NCBI GenBank assembly: GCA_007644065.1
Contig: VJWN01000009.1
Location: 992,001-1,056,000 of the forward strand
Source: Margaritispora aquatica
Taxonomy: Eukaryota > Ascomycota > Leotiomycetes > Helotiales > Discinellaceae
Reading direction: 5' to 3'
DNA: 64,000 nt
Shown: piece by piece, positions 40,901-52,919 of the stretch
Layout of the letters: every line of letters begins with the position of its first letter
Position numbering within the stretch: the stretch's first letter is position 1
Program-made: the position numbers and the translations under genes
Notes under the pieces: generated by a model
The model's database searches: none
What the model was told of the DNA's origin: nothing
The model's input: only the letters and a program-made list of their open reading frames with translations

Positions 40901-43900
40901 GGATCGAGCATGGAAAGCAATTTCTTTGTCGTCTTCGATTTTGCTTCACCAGGTATAAAGAATCCAGCCTCACCAGAGCTTGAGTAGATAGACGACAGCC
41001 CTGTATTTTGCTGACAGAAAATACATGATGTGATGGAGCTGCTTGACTCGATTGGATCAAGTAAACACCTAGGTGCTTGAACGTGCATGGTTCTCCTAAA
41101 GTTACAGAATTTACTATTGAATTACGAAGACAACATCTTGTCAAAGATTGTCAGTTGCCTTCCAAAATTGGCCCGTTTCCATCCCACCAAAGTGACGCCA
41201 CCAAGCAACCTCAAAACCGAATACTGCCCCGCCTTGCGAAGCAATATTGATTAGCCGAGCAAGGCAAATCTACTCATAAGCTTGCTTCACGGGATCATTT
41301 GTGATATCAAGTCAGGCTTGGGACATTGAGGCCAAGACTCAGACTTCAAGCACACCATTCGGCGAAGATGGACTGCCTGTCTGGTACGAGGCTTTGCATG
41401 ATGCGTGTCAGGACGGCGAGCAACACTCCTTTCCGTCAATGGTTGCTTTCGAGAGAGAAAGGGCTTGTGGTTTACGCAATACAAGTGTGCATTTGTCCGA
41501 GCCTTCGCAAAGCCCCGATCGGCTGTGGCCAAAGACATGGACTGTGTATCATCAACTCAGGCGTGTCAACACGAGCCGATGCTACTACCGCATGCATTGA
41601 GTGGTGAAAATACCATAGGTACTTAAGAACCACCGAAGTCCCTTGGTGCCGATTACGAAAATCGAGCAGGCTGCAACTAGCTCCTTTCGTATGTGATATG
41701 TACCTTGGTAGAAAGACATATGAGGAGAGGTCACCAATTCACCCCACTCCGATCTATACCGACAACTGACCTCTGACCTGTAGACCAGGGCATGCCGCAA
41801 GAAAAAGTTTTTAATAGTGTATCCTCAATATCAGCGCTCAGGCCTTGGAGAAAGATTCGGAGTCATTCTCTGTATTTTTTGATGCACCTCAAAGTCTAGG
41901 TGTAATATCACGGGTTGATTCCGAGCATCAGGGTTTACCTGGGACTTGGTACATGATATCAATGACTATCAAGCACTAGCTGGTTCTGGGCTTGGATTGA
42001 TGAATTATTGATGGCGATACTCTAGACGCCACAAGACATCGGTCCCTCGGGTTGTGATTGCTTTTCTTTCTGAGTTAAGTACCGGCTAATAATACGAATT
42101 AGATTTTAAGAACAGCATATGATTTGCTTTCAATAGTCGTTGCTCCACACAATCACAACACAAGACCAACTTTCTTCCATAACGAAGTTATGAATTTGGT
42201 ATAAAATCACGATTCAGCCTGCAAGCTTACTATTGGTGTGGTTGCATCAAACTGCGCAAGTGCTCCATGACTCTGGGCAATCCTTCTGCCGAGGAAGATT
42301 CGCGGACATATCCTTTGTTCGGGACATGCATCACAACTGCTTGGAATCCTTATCATTGGTCTGCATTGATTTCTCAGCCTGACCCAAAGCCTCCAGATAT
42401 CACACTGACACGTATTGAAAATCAGTGCTTCAGCTGGAAAATAAAACATCTTCCTGAAAAGAGGAAAACTTGCTTTGCCGAACCAAGGGCGTACGTACTA
42501 ACTCATGCGTGCTGACAGATATATCTGCATCTAATCTAGTTGGAGGTTGCTTCTATCGAAATCAAGATGTCGGCTGTGGACATGTTTTTGTCTGAGAAAA
42601 GGCAAACACAATATTTGCCATGGTGCGTGCCTTCCGAGAAGTGCCTAATTAATGTGTAATTGATTGAGCATACCAAAACACATTACGTCTCGCCAGGTTG
42701 TCTGACCTAACAATCTAAGAGTCACCATCACGAAGAACTCATGATATTTCATGTCAGTAGTCCGCTTCGTGTGCCTGAGTCCTTGCATAGGACAACGTCG
42801 CACCCCTCCCAAGTAGGTAAGGATTGATGTTGTTAACAGTATGGAGGGACAAGATCTCCATATCATCGGATTGTATCAATACAGGACAGCAAATACGAAG
42901 TTCGAAAACCAGAGTTGGTCTTGGTTCTCGAAACTTTCTTGGCATTCCGATCGAATTTTCAGATTTATGATTGGATTCCGAGAACCACCTGCGTGCCAGA
43001 ATAAAGAGCTACTCGTACTGTGCAGTACTGTATTGTATTGCAAAATCGCGTTTGATTGCAAGCCGCCCGATGACTGAGTGACGGCTGATCTTTTTTATGT
43101 ATGAGGATGCAACTGCAACTGCAAGAGGCGTGCCTTCTCCGGCCAAAGTGCTGAAAGATTGGCTAAGCTGTGATGCGATTCGCTGACCTCAGTCCTCAGT
43201 CCTCAGGGGCCTCTTGCAGCAAAGCGTTTCTGGCCCATTCTGAACCCGTACGAGCAGTACTACCTAGCATCTCACGCTTCACACCGACACACCAGTTCAC
43301 ACCAGTTCGCACCGAACACAAAAAGTCCCAAACACATCGAACGGCGCAACTGTAAGGATCTCTCCAAGAGCTATCCCAAGCCGTCTTCCAGCTCCGCTCT
43401 GCCTCACCGAGTCATCCCACCCACTCACATACTCCATAATTTCATGATAGCCTCGATTCATTCCGTTGCTGAGTGTCCAGCCCACGAATCCACGATGTCC
43501 AAGACAAGGCAATCGCATTCCAAACGGACACGCATAATGCACTGATCAGTATCAATTTGATCATCTTACCGGATATCCTCATCCTGCTCCAATTCTTATA
43601 GTGGCTCCGTGGGTTTTTACGCTACCACTCCAGGTATCTTTGCATTAGCAAACGCCAACAGCAAACGTTTTCACTCGCCTCATTCACAATATTACTGTAT
43701 TTGTCTGATAATTCGTCGATCCAGCAATAAAAGCATCGCCGGGTCTCAGCTTTTTCCACACAGAAAAACGCACGCACGCGCAGTATACCTTGCTTTCTTT
43801 GTTGCTTGCTTTGCTTTGCTGGACGGATGATTCCTTAGTCTCGCACCTCACCTGCTTCACGATGGGAGTTTCGTACCGCACGGCACACGGCGTTGGATTA

Positions 43901-46031
43901 CCTTTCCATTATTTGGCACGGAGCCACTCATTATTGGCTTATCGTCAGGCGCGCTTTTGAACGTCTCAGTGGAACCTCCTACTCTAAGACTGGGGTGAGA
44001 CGGTCCGGTTAGACTCACCCTGCGGCTATTCAAGAACATTGATCACAACCAATTACCGACGCTCCTGCAGAAGAAATGATCGTGTCGTTATCAAAACCAC
44101 TTTAACTATTTCTAATCACACAATACCCTGCCGCTCACAGGCTCATCTTGCTGGCTCAGCAACAGTGTGAAAGAACATCCATCCCTTCCCGCGAGTGAGG
44201 GTATCAAAGAGACTTTTTCCCATGACTGAACCATACAGAGGATGCGTTTCTCCCTAGCTCCATATATCTGATTCCATATTCGTACAGTACCTGGCTGCAA
44301 GCATCATACCAAATTGAAGTAACAAAAGCGACCTAAAGGTCGTACTAGTTGGCTCTCCGCTGAAATTTTGGATATCGTCATGCTCTCATCTATGGGTAGC
44401 GTCGTCAAAAGTGCTAACCTACTGCATAGGGGCCGGTATAGAGCAGTTAGTTAGGTTGGTAATATAAAATGATACAAATACAGTGAGGTGGTACCGAAGT
44501 ACTTACAAGTCTATTGAAGTAACTAATGTTATAGAATCTTAGGGTTGTTATTGGCTAGCCATGCTTTTGCGGTTGGCTGGGAGCAAATGTGGACTTGTGG
44601 TACATTTAGACAACCAACCACAGTGATGCTGCCGTCACAAAAGCTAAATACTCCAGTACTAGCTAGTTCATTACCTAGTGATCCATGTTATTTATTAGTT
44701 TTGAAAAGATAGCAACTCTTTCCTGGCCCCCATCTTTCTCTCCTCGCTGTTGTTCGGCTCCGTCCCAACCCATCTCACATCCATCTCATCCTATTCATCA
44801 GCCATCCCTCACCTTCTCGCTTTTGACGACGCTTTTCCTATCCGCCCGCATCCTTTCACCCCCCTCCACCAGTCCAGTCCAGTCCACCCCCCCTCCACCC
44901 CCTCCCATGTGCTTTCTTTCTCATGCTCTCATCACGCCTGACGCCTGACGCCTCCGCTCTCAACCTCACACGCTTATGCTTCTGCTTCCTGCGCTTGTTT
45001 CTGGGAGAGGGAGGCAGAGTTCCAGATTGCCAACTGCAAGCACTAACACCCCTGCACTGTCTCCTTCACTCAATTATTATTACCTATGTCGTATCAATAT
45101 CAATTCTCCTTCGTACTCACTGGATTGCATGGCTGGATTGGACTACAACCCTAGCCGAGCGATGGCATGGAAAGATGGGAAGACGCCCCCCCTTCACTCT
45201 TCTCTTCCCTTCCCTGTATCGTCCTTCCTCTGTGACATCAACCGGGCCCTGCTCACCTCACGTTGAGGTCCTTGAACGAATTCTTTGAGATCAGCCCTCC
45301 ACTCTTTTGCAACCAGCACGCTCCAAGCACACCAAGCACCGGTAACGTTATTAAACTTTCTATTTTTCTCTTCTGCCCATCTGCCTTCCTGCCATGGGCT
45401 CCAGCTTCCAGCTCCGGGCTCCTGGAACACAGTCCAGCCCCAATTTCCAGTTTAGACTGTTCGTCATTCCTCATCTGCTCTACTCTTTATCATTGCACAT
45501 TTCCTTAGACAGATAGCTTTGTTTCTGAACACCACCGTTGCTATTTACGGCTAGTTTGGATTTAGTGGGGCCTGTCATTTGTCTAGGTATCTCGAATTCA
45601 ATTCAACAAGCCGACGACTCTTTCAGCAATCCATATTTGGAGAGCAGCAGACCATTTCCCTTCTTTGCTCACTCATCTCCAGCCTGCTTCATTCCTGTTG
45701 CATTCACTCAGTCAAACCTTTCCTGGCTCACCTCTATTCTTCTTCCTTTGTCACAAGTCCAACCTAGCTGGTACATTCACGAGTATCAGCACATTCCTTG
45801 ATGGCTCTGCGGTGATATACTACCTTAGCTCTCCAGTGGAATCATTAGTAGGAACAGCAGAAGAAGGAAGGCCAACAGAAGGAGTGCTGGTTGCTCTGTG
45901 GTGGAATTGGCTTGATCCGGTTGCAGATCTAGAAACTTTTTCTATCATTCCGAAGATACACCTCCCAACGCCCACTCGCCTCCAAAGACACTTTTAATTG
46001 TTCGAGAAACAAAATCGACAGTACCTCCTCC
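37996..46031. other. Eight-kilobase stretch without a convincing gene
   Basis: No open frame exceeds 190 codons and none shows family motifs or credible splice chains. The longest (40647-41144, minus, 165 codons) has random-looking composition. Base composition is ordinary with CA and TG common, so it is not a RIP-mutated transposon graveyard. From about 44700 the plus strand becomes CT-rich (44700-45500), as in long 5' leaders. The last 1-1.5 kb is probably promoter and 5' UTR of the cyclin gene. A tRNA A-box-like TAGCTCAATG at about 39309 has no matching B-box. Confidence 0.5.
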
Positions 46032-48078
46032 ATGTATCGAACTTCAGCAAGACCGGCTCCTCTCGATTTTCTTTTGCCTGCTCCATCTTGCCTCAACTCA
46101 CATCGATCGAAGGACGTTGGAATCTCTCATACATTACCGCACCTTCCCTCAGTGTACTTCGAAGCTCCAGTGAGGGAAGGTCTTCGAACCCCTCCTGCAG
46201 ATGAAATGGCGACAACATACCACTCTCAATACAAGTATGGCTCCTACAGTGGCCAGAAGGATCCCGCATATTCCTCGACTGCAACACCAAGCAGCTACAC
46301 CCCGATACATCATGGCCCTGCTATCCCATCGAGGACCTACTCAACAGCTACCCAGCACTCCACAGCTTCAAGCTCCAATGTGAGGACTGAAGTAAATGGA
46401 CAAACATATGTGCGAAGTCAGCCATTGAGTCCACACAGATCCAGTGAGAACGTTATGGCCACCTCTGAGAACACCTCCCACAGAAAGTCAGCAAATGACC
46501 AAATACGACCTAATCTCCGGATACCTACAACCATCAGTGAAGACGGTGGAAGTTTACCGGATTTTGCTGCTCAGGTATTACATTTCCAATAAACATGATG
46601 CACGAATCCCTAACTCATCCACTCAGATTACTTGTTTATTCTGGTTTGAAACTTTGGCAACCTTGGAAAAGGCAGAACGGTCACCAGGTTTGGCATCACC
46701 AGCGAAACGACTTCGAGCCGATGCAGTACCATCTATAGGATTTAGAAAATGGGTGGTCATGATTCTATCAACCACCCAAGTGACAGACAAAGTCATAATC
46801 CTCGCGCTGCTCTTCATCTATAGGCTGAAGAAGATTAATCCTGGCGTCAAAGGCAAGGTTGGAAGTGAATACAGACTTTTGACGGTCGCTTTGATGCTTG
46901 GAAATAAATGTAGGTTGAATTCCCAAGGTCCAGGACTTGACTAATACCTTGAATTAGTCTTGGACGACAATACCTACACCAATAAGACATGGGCCGAGGT
47001 GTCCGGTATATCGGTGACTGAGATTCACGTCATGGAGGTGGAATTCTTGAGCAACATGCGATACAGCTTGTTGGCCTCCAAAGAGGAGTGGGCCGAGTGG
47101 CATAAGAGTCTTGCAAATATCAAGATTTACCTGGAGGACGCTGCCAGGGCTCCACATTCTCAGATATCACCAGTTGCAGCGACTCATCAACGCCTTGAGC
47201 CACCTTCACCACCACATTCTATCCAAACATCACCTCCCTCGTCAACAAGTGGCTACCTGCCAGGCTCCAGTGCTTTGAGCAGTCTTCGCTGGCCTGTACC
47301 AAACACTTCATTGGCTCCACTTAATTCGACACTAGCGCCTGTTGGTTACGAGCAGCGTTTGTATCCACGAAAGCGAAGTTACGACGGGGAGGCGGAAGAG
47401 CCTGTGGCAAAACGGGTCACAAGACCGGCTCCTACACAACCGCAATTTGTCCCAAACACAATGCCTATGCGGTCCGAGGCACCTCGTCTGCCAGTGCCCA
47501 ATCTGACAATTTCAACAAGTCAGCCTCTAAGCAACAGTTACCATGCTCCTACTTCCATGTCGCAACATGGACCCGTCCTCCCTCCTTTGACAGGCAGAGC
47601 CATGTCAACCGTGTACCCTACCACCCCAAACACATGGGCGCCCCAACTACCTATGCTTACACCATCAGGATCACACAGTTCGACCTCGACTCCGCAGCTT
47701 CCTATGCTTACTCCCACTACTAGTATGAGTACATATACGACCCCAACTCGCCGTCATAGCCCGCACTCTGTCCAAGAATTGTTATCTTATGCTTCATCGC
47801 CCATTTCAGGCAACTTCCCAGGTCAAAATCAAGGCCATGTATCACCCTCCGTTTTTCTCCAACAACGATCCTCACCCTACAAACCTGTTCGGCACTTTGA
47901 TACTCTTCTATACCCTCCACCATCTGCTTCGATGCATGACTATTCCATCAACGTTGATCAGATGCAATACCAGCCACTTGGTAAAAGGAACGATCATCGA
48001 CCCGGAATTGTGCCAGATTATGCGTCTCAATACCAACAGCACTGGCCTGTTCTCCCTCAGCCCAATTTCCGGGGATAA
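46032..48078 (+). CDS. Pho80/Pcl-type cyclin (Pho85-cyclin family)
   Basis: Three exons, 46032-46574, 46627-46909 and 46958-48078, encode 648 aa. The Ser/Pro/Tyr-rich N-terminus (~180 aa) precedes a cyclin box at residues ~182-330: ITCLFWFETL, GFRKWVVMILSTTQVTDKVI, ALLFIYRLKKINP, GSEYRLLTVALMLGNKFLDD, NTYTNKTWAEVSGISVTEIH and MEVEFLSNMRYSL. These are the conserved blocks of the Pcl/Pho80 family in filamentous fungi. The long C-terminus is disordered (Pro, Ser, Thr, Gln) with a basic KRSYDGEAEEPVAKR patch that could be a nuclear signal. It probably activates a Pho85-type kinase; whether it serves cell-cycle, polarity or phosphate control is not decidable here. Another in-frame Met lies at residue 59 (DEMATTYHSQYKYG), which could be the real start since the part before it is poorly typical. 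Confidence 0.9.
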
Positions 48079-48859
48079 ACTTTTTCTTTACAAGTACTAC
48101 TAGCGAAGCGATTCTTTCAATCTTTTTATGCGTGCATTAGAGCATTCTTCAAAATGTTTTAAAAGAAAGGTGCTTAACAAAATAGAGGTTTGCACCATCT
48201 GCATCACGAGGCGTTTTTGCAGCACTCGACATCCACGGTGGATAGTACAGAGTCGCTGGTATACCAATGCATATTTAGGAGTTTGGGATAATTGTCATTT
48301 TCTTACACTGGGGCCCTACGCCACCAGATTTACTTATGTGAAAACAAATGAGGTGTGGGACTGGAGGACAGTTCTCCAACAAATCGCACGCAACGATCGT
48401 GCTGCCTTCAGATGGCCTGAAATTTATGACGCAGGAGGTCAGGGAAAGATGAGAGAAGGTGGGATGGTGGTGTAGTATTAAGCACTGGATACACACTAGT
48501 TAAATTGAAAAACCTACCACTCAAATACCATGTATTTATTCGTGAACTTATACATCTCTTGCTTCGTATATTGATTTTCAGTCGTAGCCGAGTCTCGCTA
48601 AAGGATAGGGGCTGTGTGTCACATGATCTTGCCATCAGAGAAGTGCCTCAGTCGAACATAAGCCAATCAGAAAACTAGTTCGGTTATGCGAACGATGACG
48701 GAGCTATCCCAAGGGAATGCATGACTTGGAGAGTTTGATGTCACGATGTGATTATATTAGTGCCCCATTCCCAGAGAAACTGTAGAGTCTGGTTACATAA
48801 GCCCTATCTGTTCATGCACCACTTCTGAATATCGAGCGGGGAGAGGTCAGAGCTGCAGA
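48079..48859. other. Intergenic, no gene seen
   Basis: 3' flank of the cyclin gene and promoter of the thioesterase gene. A 115-codon plus-strand frame at 48128-48475 lacks recognisable content. Confidence 0.4.
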
Positions 48860-50262
48860 ATGGAGGGATTACCGATGACGTTTTTGGAACTTATGCGCAT
48901 CGAAGAGTTGAAGAGGAGGAATAGTGATAATGATGATGATGATGATGACGTCGTTAGAAAGCGGGATGAATCCAGTGGGCGAGGGGGGAGGACGTTCATG
49001 AGTATCAATCCTTCCTATGAGCCTGGTGGTGGCTCGGCGTATGGTGGACATGTGTTTGCTCAAGCGGTTTGGTGCGCAGCGCAGACGGTGGAGGAGGGCA
49101 TGGTTGTTCATGTGAGTTATATTCATCATTTATATTGGTCACAAGCACCTATGATGTGCGACCAAGGTCTCCAACTTCTCGTTGAGAAAATAAGGAACTG
49201 ATTTCGTATTAGAATGTGCATGGATTCTTCACTCTGCCTGGCTTTGCAGATAGGCCATATGTGTACAATGTCTCGTCGCTCTCATCAGGTCGCTCGTACG
49301 CTACTCGCTATGTGACTGTCAAACAACCGGTTGCTTCGTCGCCGAATCGTTCTTTTGTGGCGGCTGACTGTGAAGGAGAGTTGAGTAAGGTGTCTTTTGC
49401 GTGTTTGGTGAGCTTTAAAAAGGATGAGAGAGTTGGTGATGAGGAAAGTGGGACGGGTCATCAGATGAGGGAGGACGTTAGGGAGAGGTTTGAAGAAGTA
49501 TTTAACAGTCTAAAGGTGGAGGGGTTGGGGAGGTGTCCTGCTGTTGATGCTCCTTGGTAAGTATTTTAGCTACCAGGCAAAACATGAAATTCCGTTCGCT
49601 TCTTGAAGAGAATGTTTAGACAGTCTACTAATTCAACAAGGTACTCTCGCCAAATCTCAGCCCATCCACACCCAGACATCTTCCCCGGTCTCGAAATGCG
49701 CAAACTCACTCTCCCTTCAACAGAGCCTACGTCTTGGCGAAATCTAACTTTTTACCGCACCATCGGCATCATTCCACCAGATTCCCATAACCTCCACGCA
49801 TGCGCACATTTATACGCCAGCGACAGGAACTCCATTGAGATAGTGAGCAATGCACTCGGTTGGGCCGACGAGGTGGGCAGTATTGGTAGCTTGAGCCACT
49901 CGGTTGTATTTCATGTGCAGAAGGATGTGTTGGTTATGAGGGAGGGTGAGTGGTGGGTTCAGGAGGCGAAGACGATGAGAAGTGGGCAGGGGAGGGGCGT
50001 GCATGAGAGTTGGACTTGGAAAGTTGATGGCGGATTACGGGAACGAGGGGTTGACAGAGAGGATGACGGGAGCGAGAAGAGAGATGTTCATATTGCTAGT
50101 CAGTGGCAGGAGGGGATGGTGAGAAGGGTTAAGGAGAAGGAAGGGCAGAGGCAAAGAGTCTCGTGGGAAGAGGGGATAAGGAAGAAGGGTCTGTTGGCTG
50201 GGGAGAAGAATATCCTTCGGGGTGAGGATGAGAGATTGACAGAGAAGAAAAGTAAGTTATAG
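48860..50262 (+). CDS. Acyl-CoA thioesterase, TesB/Pte1 double-hotdog family
   Basis: Three exons, 48860-49111, 49213-49556 and 49641-50262, encode 405 aa. The first hotdog has GGSAYGGHVFAQAVWCAAQTV and VHNVHGFFTLPGFADRPYVYNV, then SSGRSYATRYVTVKQ. The second has WRNLTFYRTIGIIPP, then HACAHLYASDRNSIEIVSNALGW and SLSHSVVFHVQ, ending in EWWVQEAKTMRSGQGRGVHE, where TesB enzymes usually have a conserved W-x-x-x-x-x-x-x-x-x-R-G motif. This fits enzymes that hydrolyse acyl-CoA, often in peroxisomes. The family is usually about 320-350 aa; here an acidic/basic insert (DNDDDDDDVV) and a ~75-aa charged C-terminal tail extend it. It ends KKSKL, so a PTS1 (SKL) peroxisomal signal is present exactly at the C-terminus. 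Confidence 0.9.
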
Positions 50263-51058
50263 ATTAGATTTGTTACAGTAGCAAATATTCCATAAGAAGA
50301 TTTAAACCCATATTTTCAAATAATTTTAAACTCAAGTGCGCCTAACTATGATATTTTTTCTTCTTCTTTTTTTCTCCAAAGATTGGAAAGATAAAATATA
50401 TATTCATTTATTCTTTGACTTACGCATCTCTATTTGAGAAGTTCTCTATATTTCAATTGGCAATGCTACTTACTTCACCTTGCTTGTTTGTGTTTGAAAT
50501 TATGGTCTGAAATTGAAGATGTCTACCACCTGCTATCAATCATCAGGATATGACTTACTATAGATCTCTTATTATCATACAAATTCTCCAAGACTTTAGG
50601 AATTTATTCATACTAAATAGTAACAGCTATTTCTCTCATGCATTGAGACCCCATGCACGTGACATGCACTGTGTCCCTGATTTTTGACCCTGCATCCAAA
50701 AATAACCCCGCTAGAACGGCTTCTGGGGCAACGGACGATCTGCCAAGCCCAAACTTTGCTTAGTACTCCACGAACCCCATCGTATCCCTTTCCAACACGA
50801 AGAGCACCTCAATTTCTTTCACGCACCTGACGAAATTGCCACTCTCACAAACACGATAGAAGGAGCTTCACCATCGCTATCTCCCATATCACCACTTTCG
50901 CTATCCCTCAGACCTCTGCGGCATCTAGAATATTCGTTTGTCGTACGACGGTTGTTCCGCACACTTAGCCTCAAATCAATACAAATATACCTAGGTACCT
51001 TGCGGCACAACACTAGTATTTGAAATCGAGAGGAACCTTTTAATAAGGGCAAAACACA
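50263..51058. other. Intergenic, promoter of CHS7
   Basis: AT-rich 3' flank then the CHS7 leader. A CCTAGGTACC palindrome-like site is near 50990-51000. No gene seen. Confidence 0.4.
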
Positions 51059-52171
51059 ATGGGTTTCGGCGACTTCGACACGATATGCCAGCAGGCTCCC
51101 ATACCACTGTGTGCGGTGGTGGGAAAGATCTCGGTGATCGCAGAGATGGGAATTGAAGCCGACTGTTATGCGCGCAACATTGAGCTGGCCAACACGATCA
51201 TCTTCCAGGGCGCATCATCGTTTATGCAAATTGGAGCTTTGATCATGACTGCGATTATGATTCTGCATGTGCGGGGGAAGTTCACTGCTGTTGGTATGTT
51301 TGTGGAAGCTGGGAATGGTGGTGTTGTTAGTGTGCTAATTCTGCTGTGAACAGGCCGCAAGGAGATCACGCTCTTCTTTTACATCTACATGTTATTGACA
51401 TTCTTTTCGCTCATCCTCGATGCTGGTGTTGTCCCGCCTGGAAATGCCGCGTATCCATATTTCGCAGCGGTGCAAAATGGTCTCACGTCCGCGCTCTCCA
51501 TATGTCTGCTCATCAACGGATTCGTGGGCTTCCAGCTATACGAAGACGGCACCAATCTATCAGTCTGGTTGATCCGTCTCGCTAGTTTCGCCATGTTCCT
51601 TATCACTGGACTTATTTCGCTGGCGACTTTCAAGTCGTGGGCTGGCATGGGACCGTCGAGGACTGTGCCGCTGTTTGTTGTGCTATACCTAGTTTCTGGG
51701 GTGGAGATCCTCATCTACATTGTGTCGCAGGTCATCCTGGTGGTCAACACGCTGCAGGATCGTTGGCCATTGGGTGATATTGCGTTTGGGTGTTTCTTCT
51801 TGGTTATTGGCCAAGTTGTGCTCTATGTTTTCAGCAACGACATCTGCAACGCTGTGCAGCACTACCTGGATGGATTGTTCTTTGCTACAATCTGCAATTT
51901 GTTGGCAGTGATGATGGTGTACAAGGTTTGTTTTACATATATTGCTCGTAGTGAATCATTGCTAATTATACACTAGTACTGGGATTCCATCACCCGAGAG
52001 GATCTCGAATTTTCCGTGGGCACCAAGCAGAACAACTGGGAGATTAAGGAGCTCCTCCCAGACGAGGACCGCCGAGCAACAGTGTACCAAGAGACTGAGT
52101 ACGTTAGCGGCATGTACACGCATCCACCACCACAGCAGCGGAACTCCAATTATGGTGGCTTCAACTACTAG
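51059..52171 (+). CDS. CHS7: Chitin synthase export chaperone Chs7
   Basis: Three exons, 51059-51293, 51354-51925 and 51977-52171, encode 333 aa with about seven membrane helices. Near-invariant Chs7 blocks are present throughout: [119 protein letters not shown] and [21 protein letters not shown]. The ER membrane protein Chs7 is needed to fold and export chitin synthase (Chs3-type) to the plasma membrane. The splice sites sit at positions that keep these blocks intact. It converges with the choline oxidase gene. Confidence 0.96.
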
Positions 52172-52919
52172 GGTTTGGCTGCGAGACACGAGCACATGCT
52201 TGCCAGGATGGAGTTATTGAGTTTGTTTGCATAGCGGGGTTTGGCAACGGCGTTTTTTGTGAGAGGTACAGCATATGATATGATGTGGGATTGGCGTTTA
52301 CCCCTGATCGAGCCAGTGGGCTTGGATGCAGGTGTCTGGGCTTATTACTTTTCGTGGAAAAGAAGACATGTAAATAGGAGAAGAGAGTAAGACTACCATA
52401 ATGAGGGCGAGCAAAAGGAATAGGACTGGGACTGGAGTAGATTTTTCACAATGTGCTAATTCTTTTTAAACAATCCGAGCTTGACAAGAATAGGCATGTA
52501 TGCACTGAAATCCATCATGGCTGATCGATCAAATCGATCAGAGACACATGTTTGTAACACAAGTCTGTGACTGGGCAACCGCACATTGAACTGAAATGCA
52601 AGAATGTGCCTTTCTTTGTCTTTCCCGACTGAAAAAAAGTAGTGAATTTGTTCGTCTCAACGCGATGCGCCTATCTTGAACTCCACAAACACAATGGGAA
52701 TCTTCAGAGTCTTCAGAGTCTAACCTCCACACCCCATATTTCCGATCCAATCCATTCCCAGCAAAAGAAGAAAAGAAGAAAAACTCCACCGTTCCTGTAC
52801 ATGCAAGACAATGGAAGGCAATCATTCCTCCCACGCATCCCATCCCATTTCACATCACAACACATCACGTCTCACAGACATCTACCACCGTACAATATCT
52901 ACAATCTACAATCCACAAT
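52172..52919. other. Convergent intergenic region of CHS7 and choline oxidase
   Basis: Both genes end here, so it holds two 3' ends. It contains a perfect hairpin (52521-52541), CAGAGTCTT-type repeats near 52706-52720 and CACATCAC/ATCTACAATC repeats near 52850-52922. No gene is supported. Confidence 0.45.
52521..52541. repeat. Perfect 9-bp hairpin between converging genes
   Basis: CTGATCGAT and ATCGATCAG separated by CAA. It lies mid-way between the 3' ends of two converging genes and could affect 3'-end formation of either. Confidence 0.85.

Noticed and set aside
40647..41144. 165-codon minus-strand open frame in the gene-free interval
   Set aside because: No motif, no splice context and random-looking composition.
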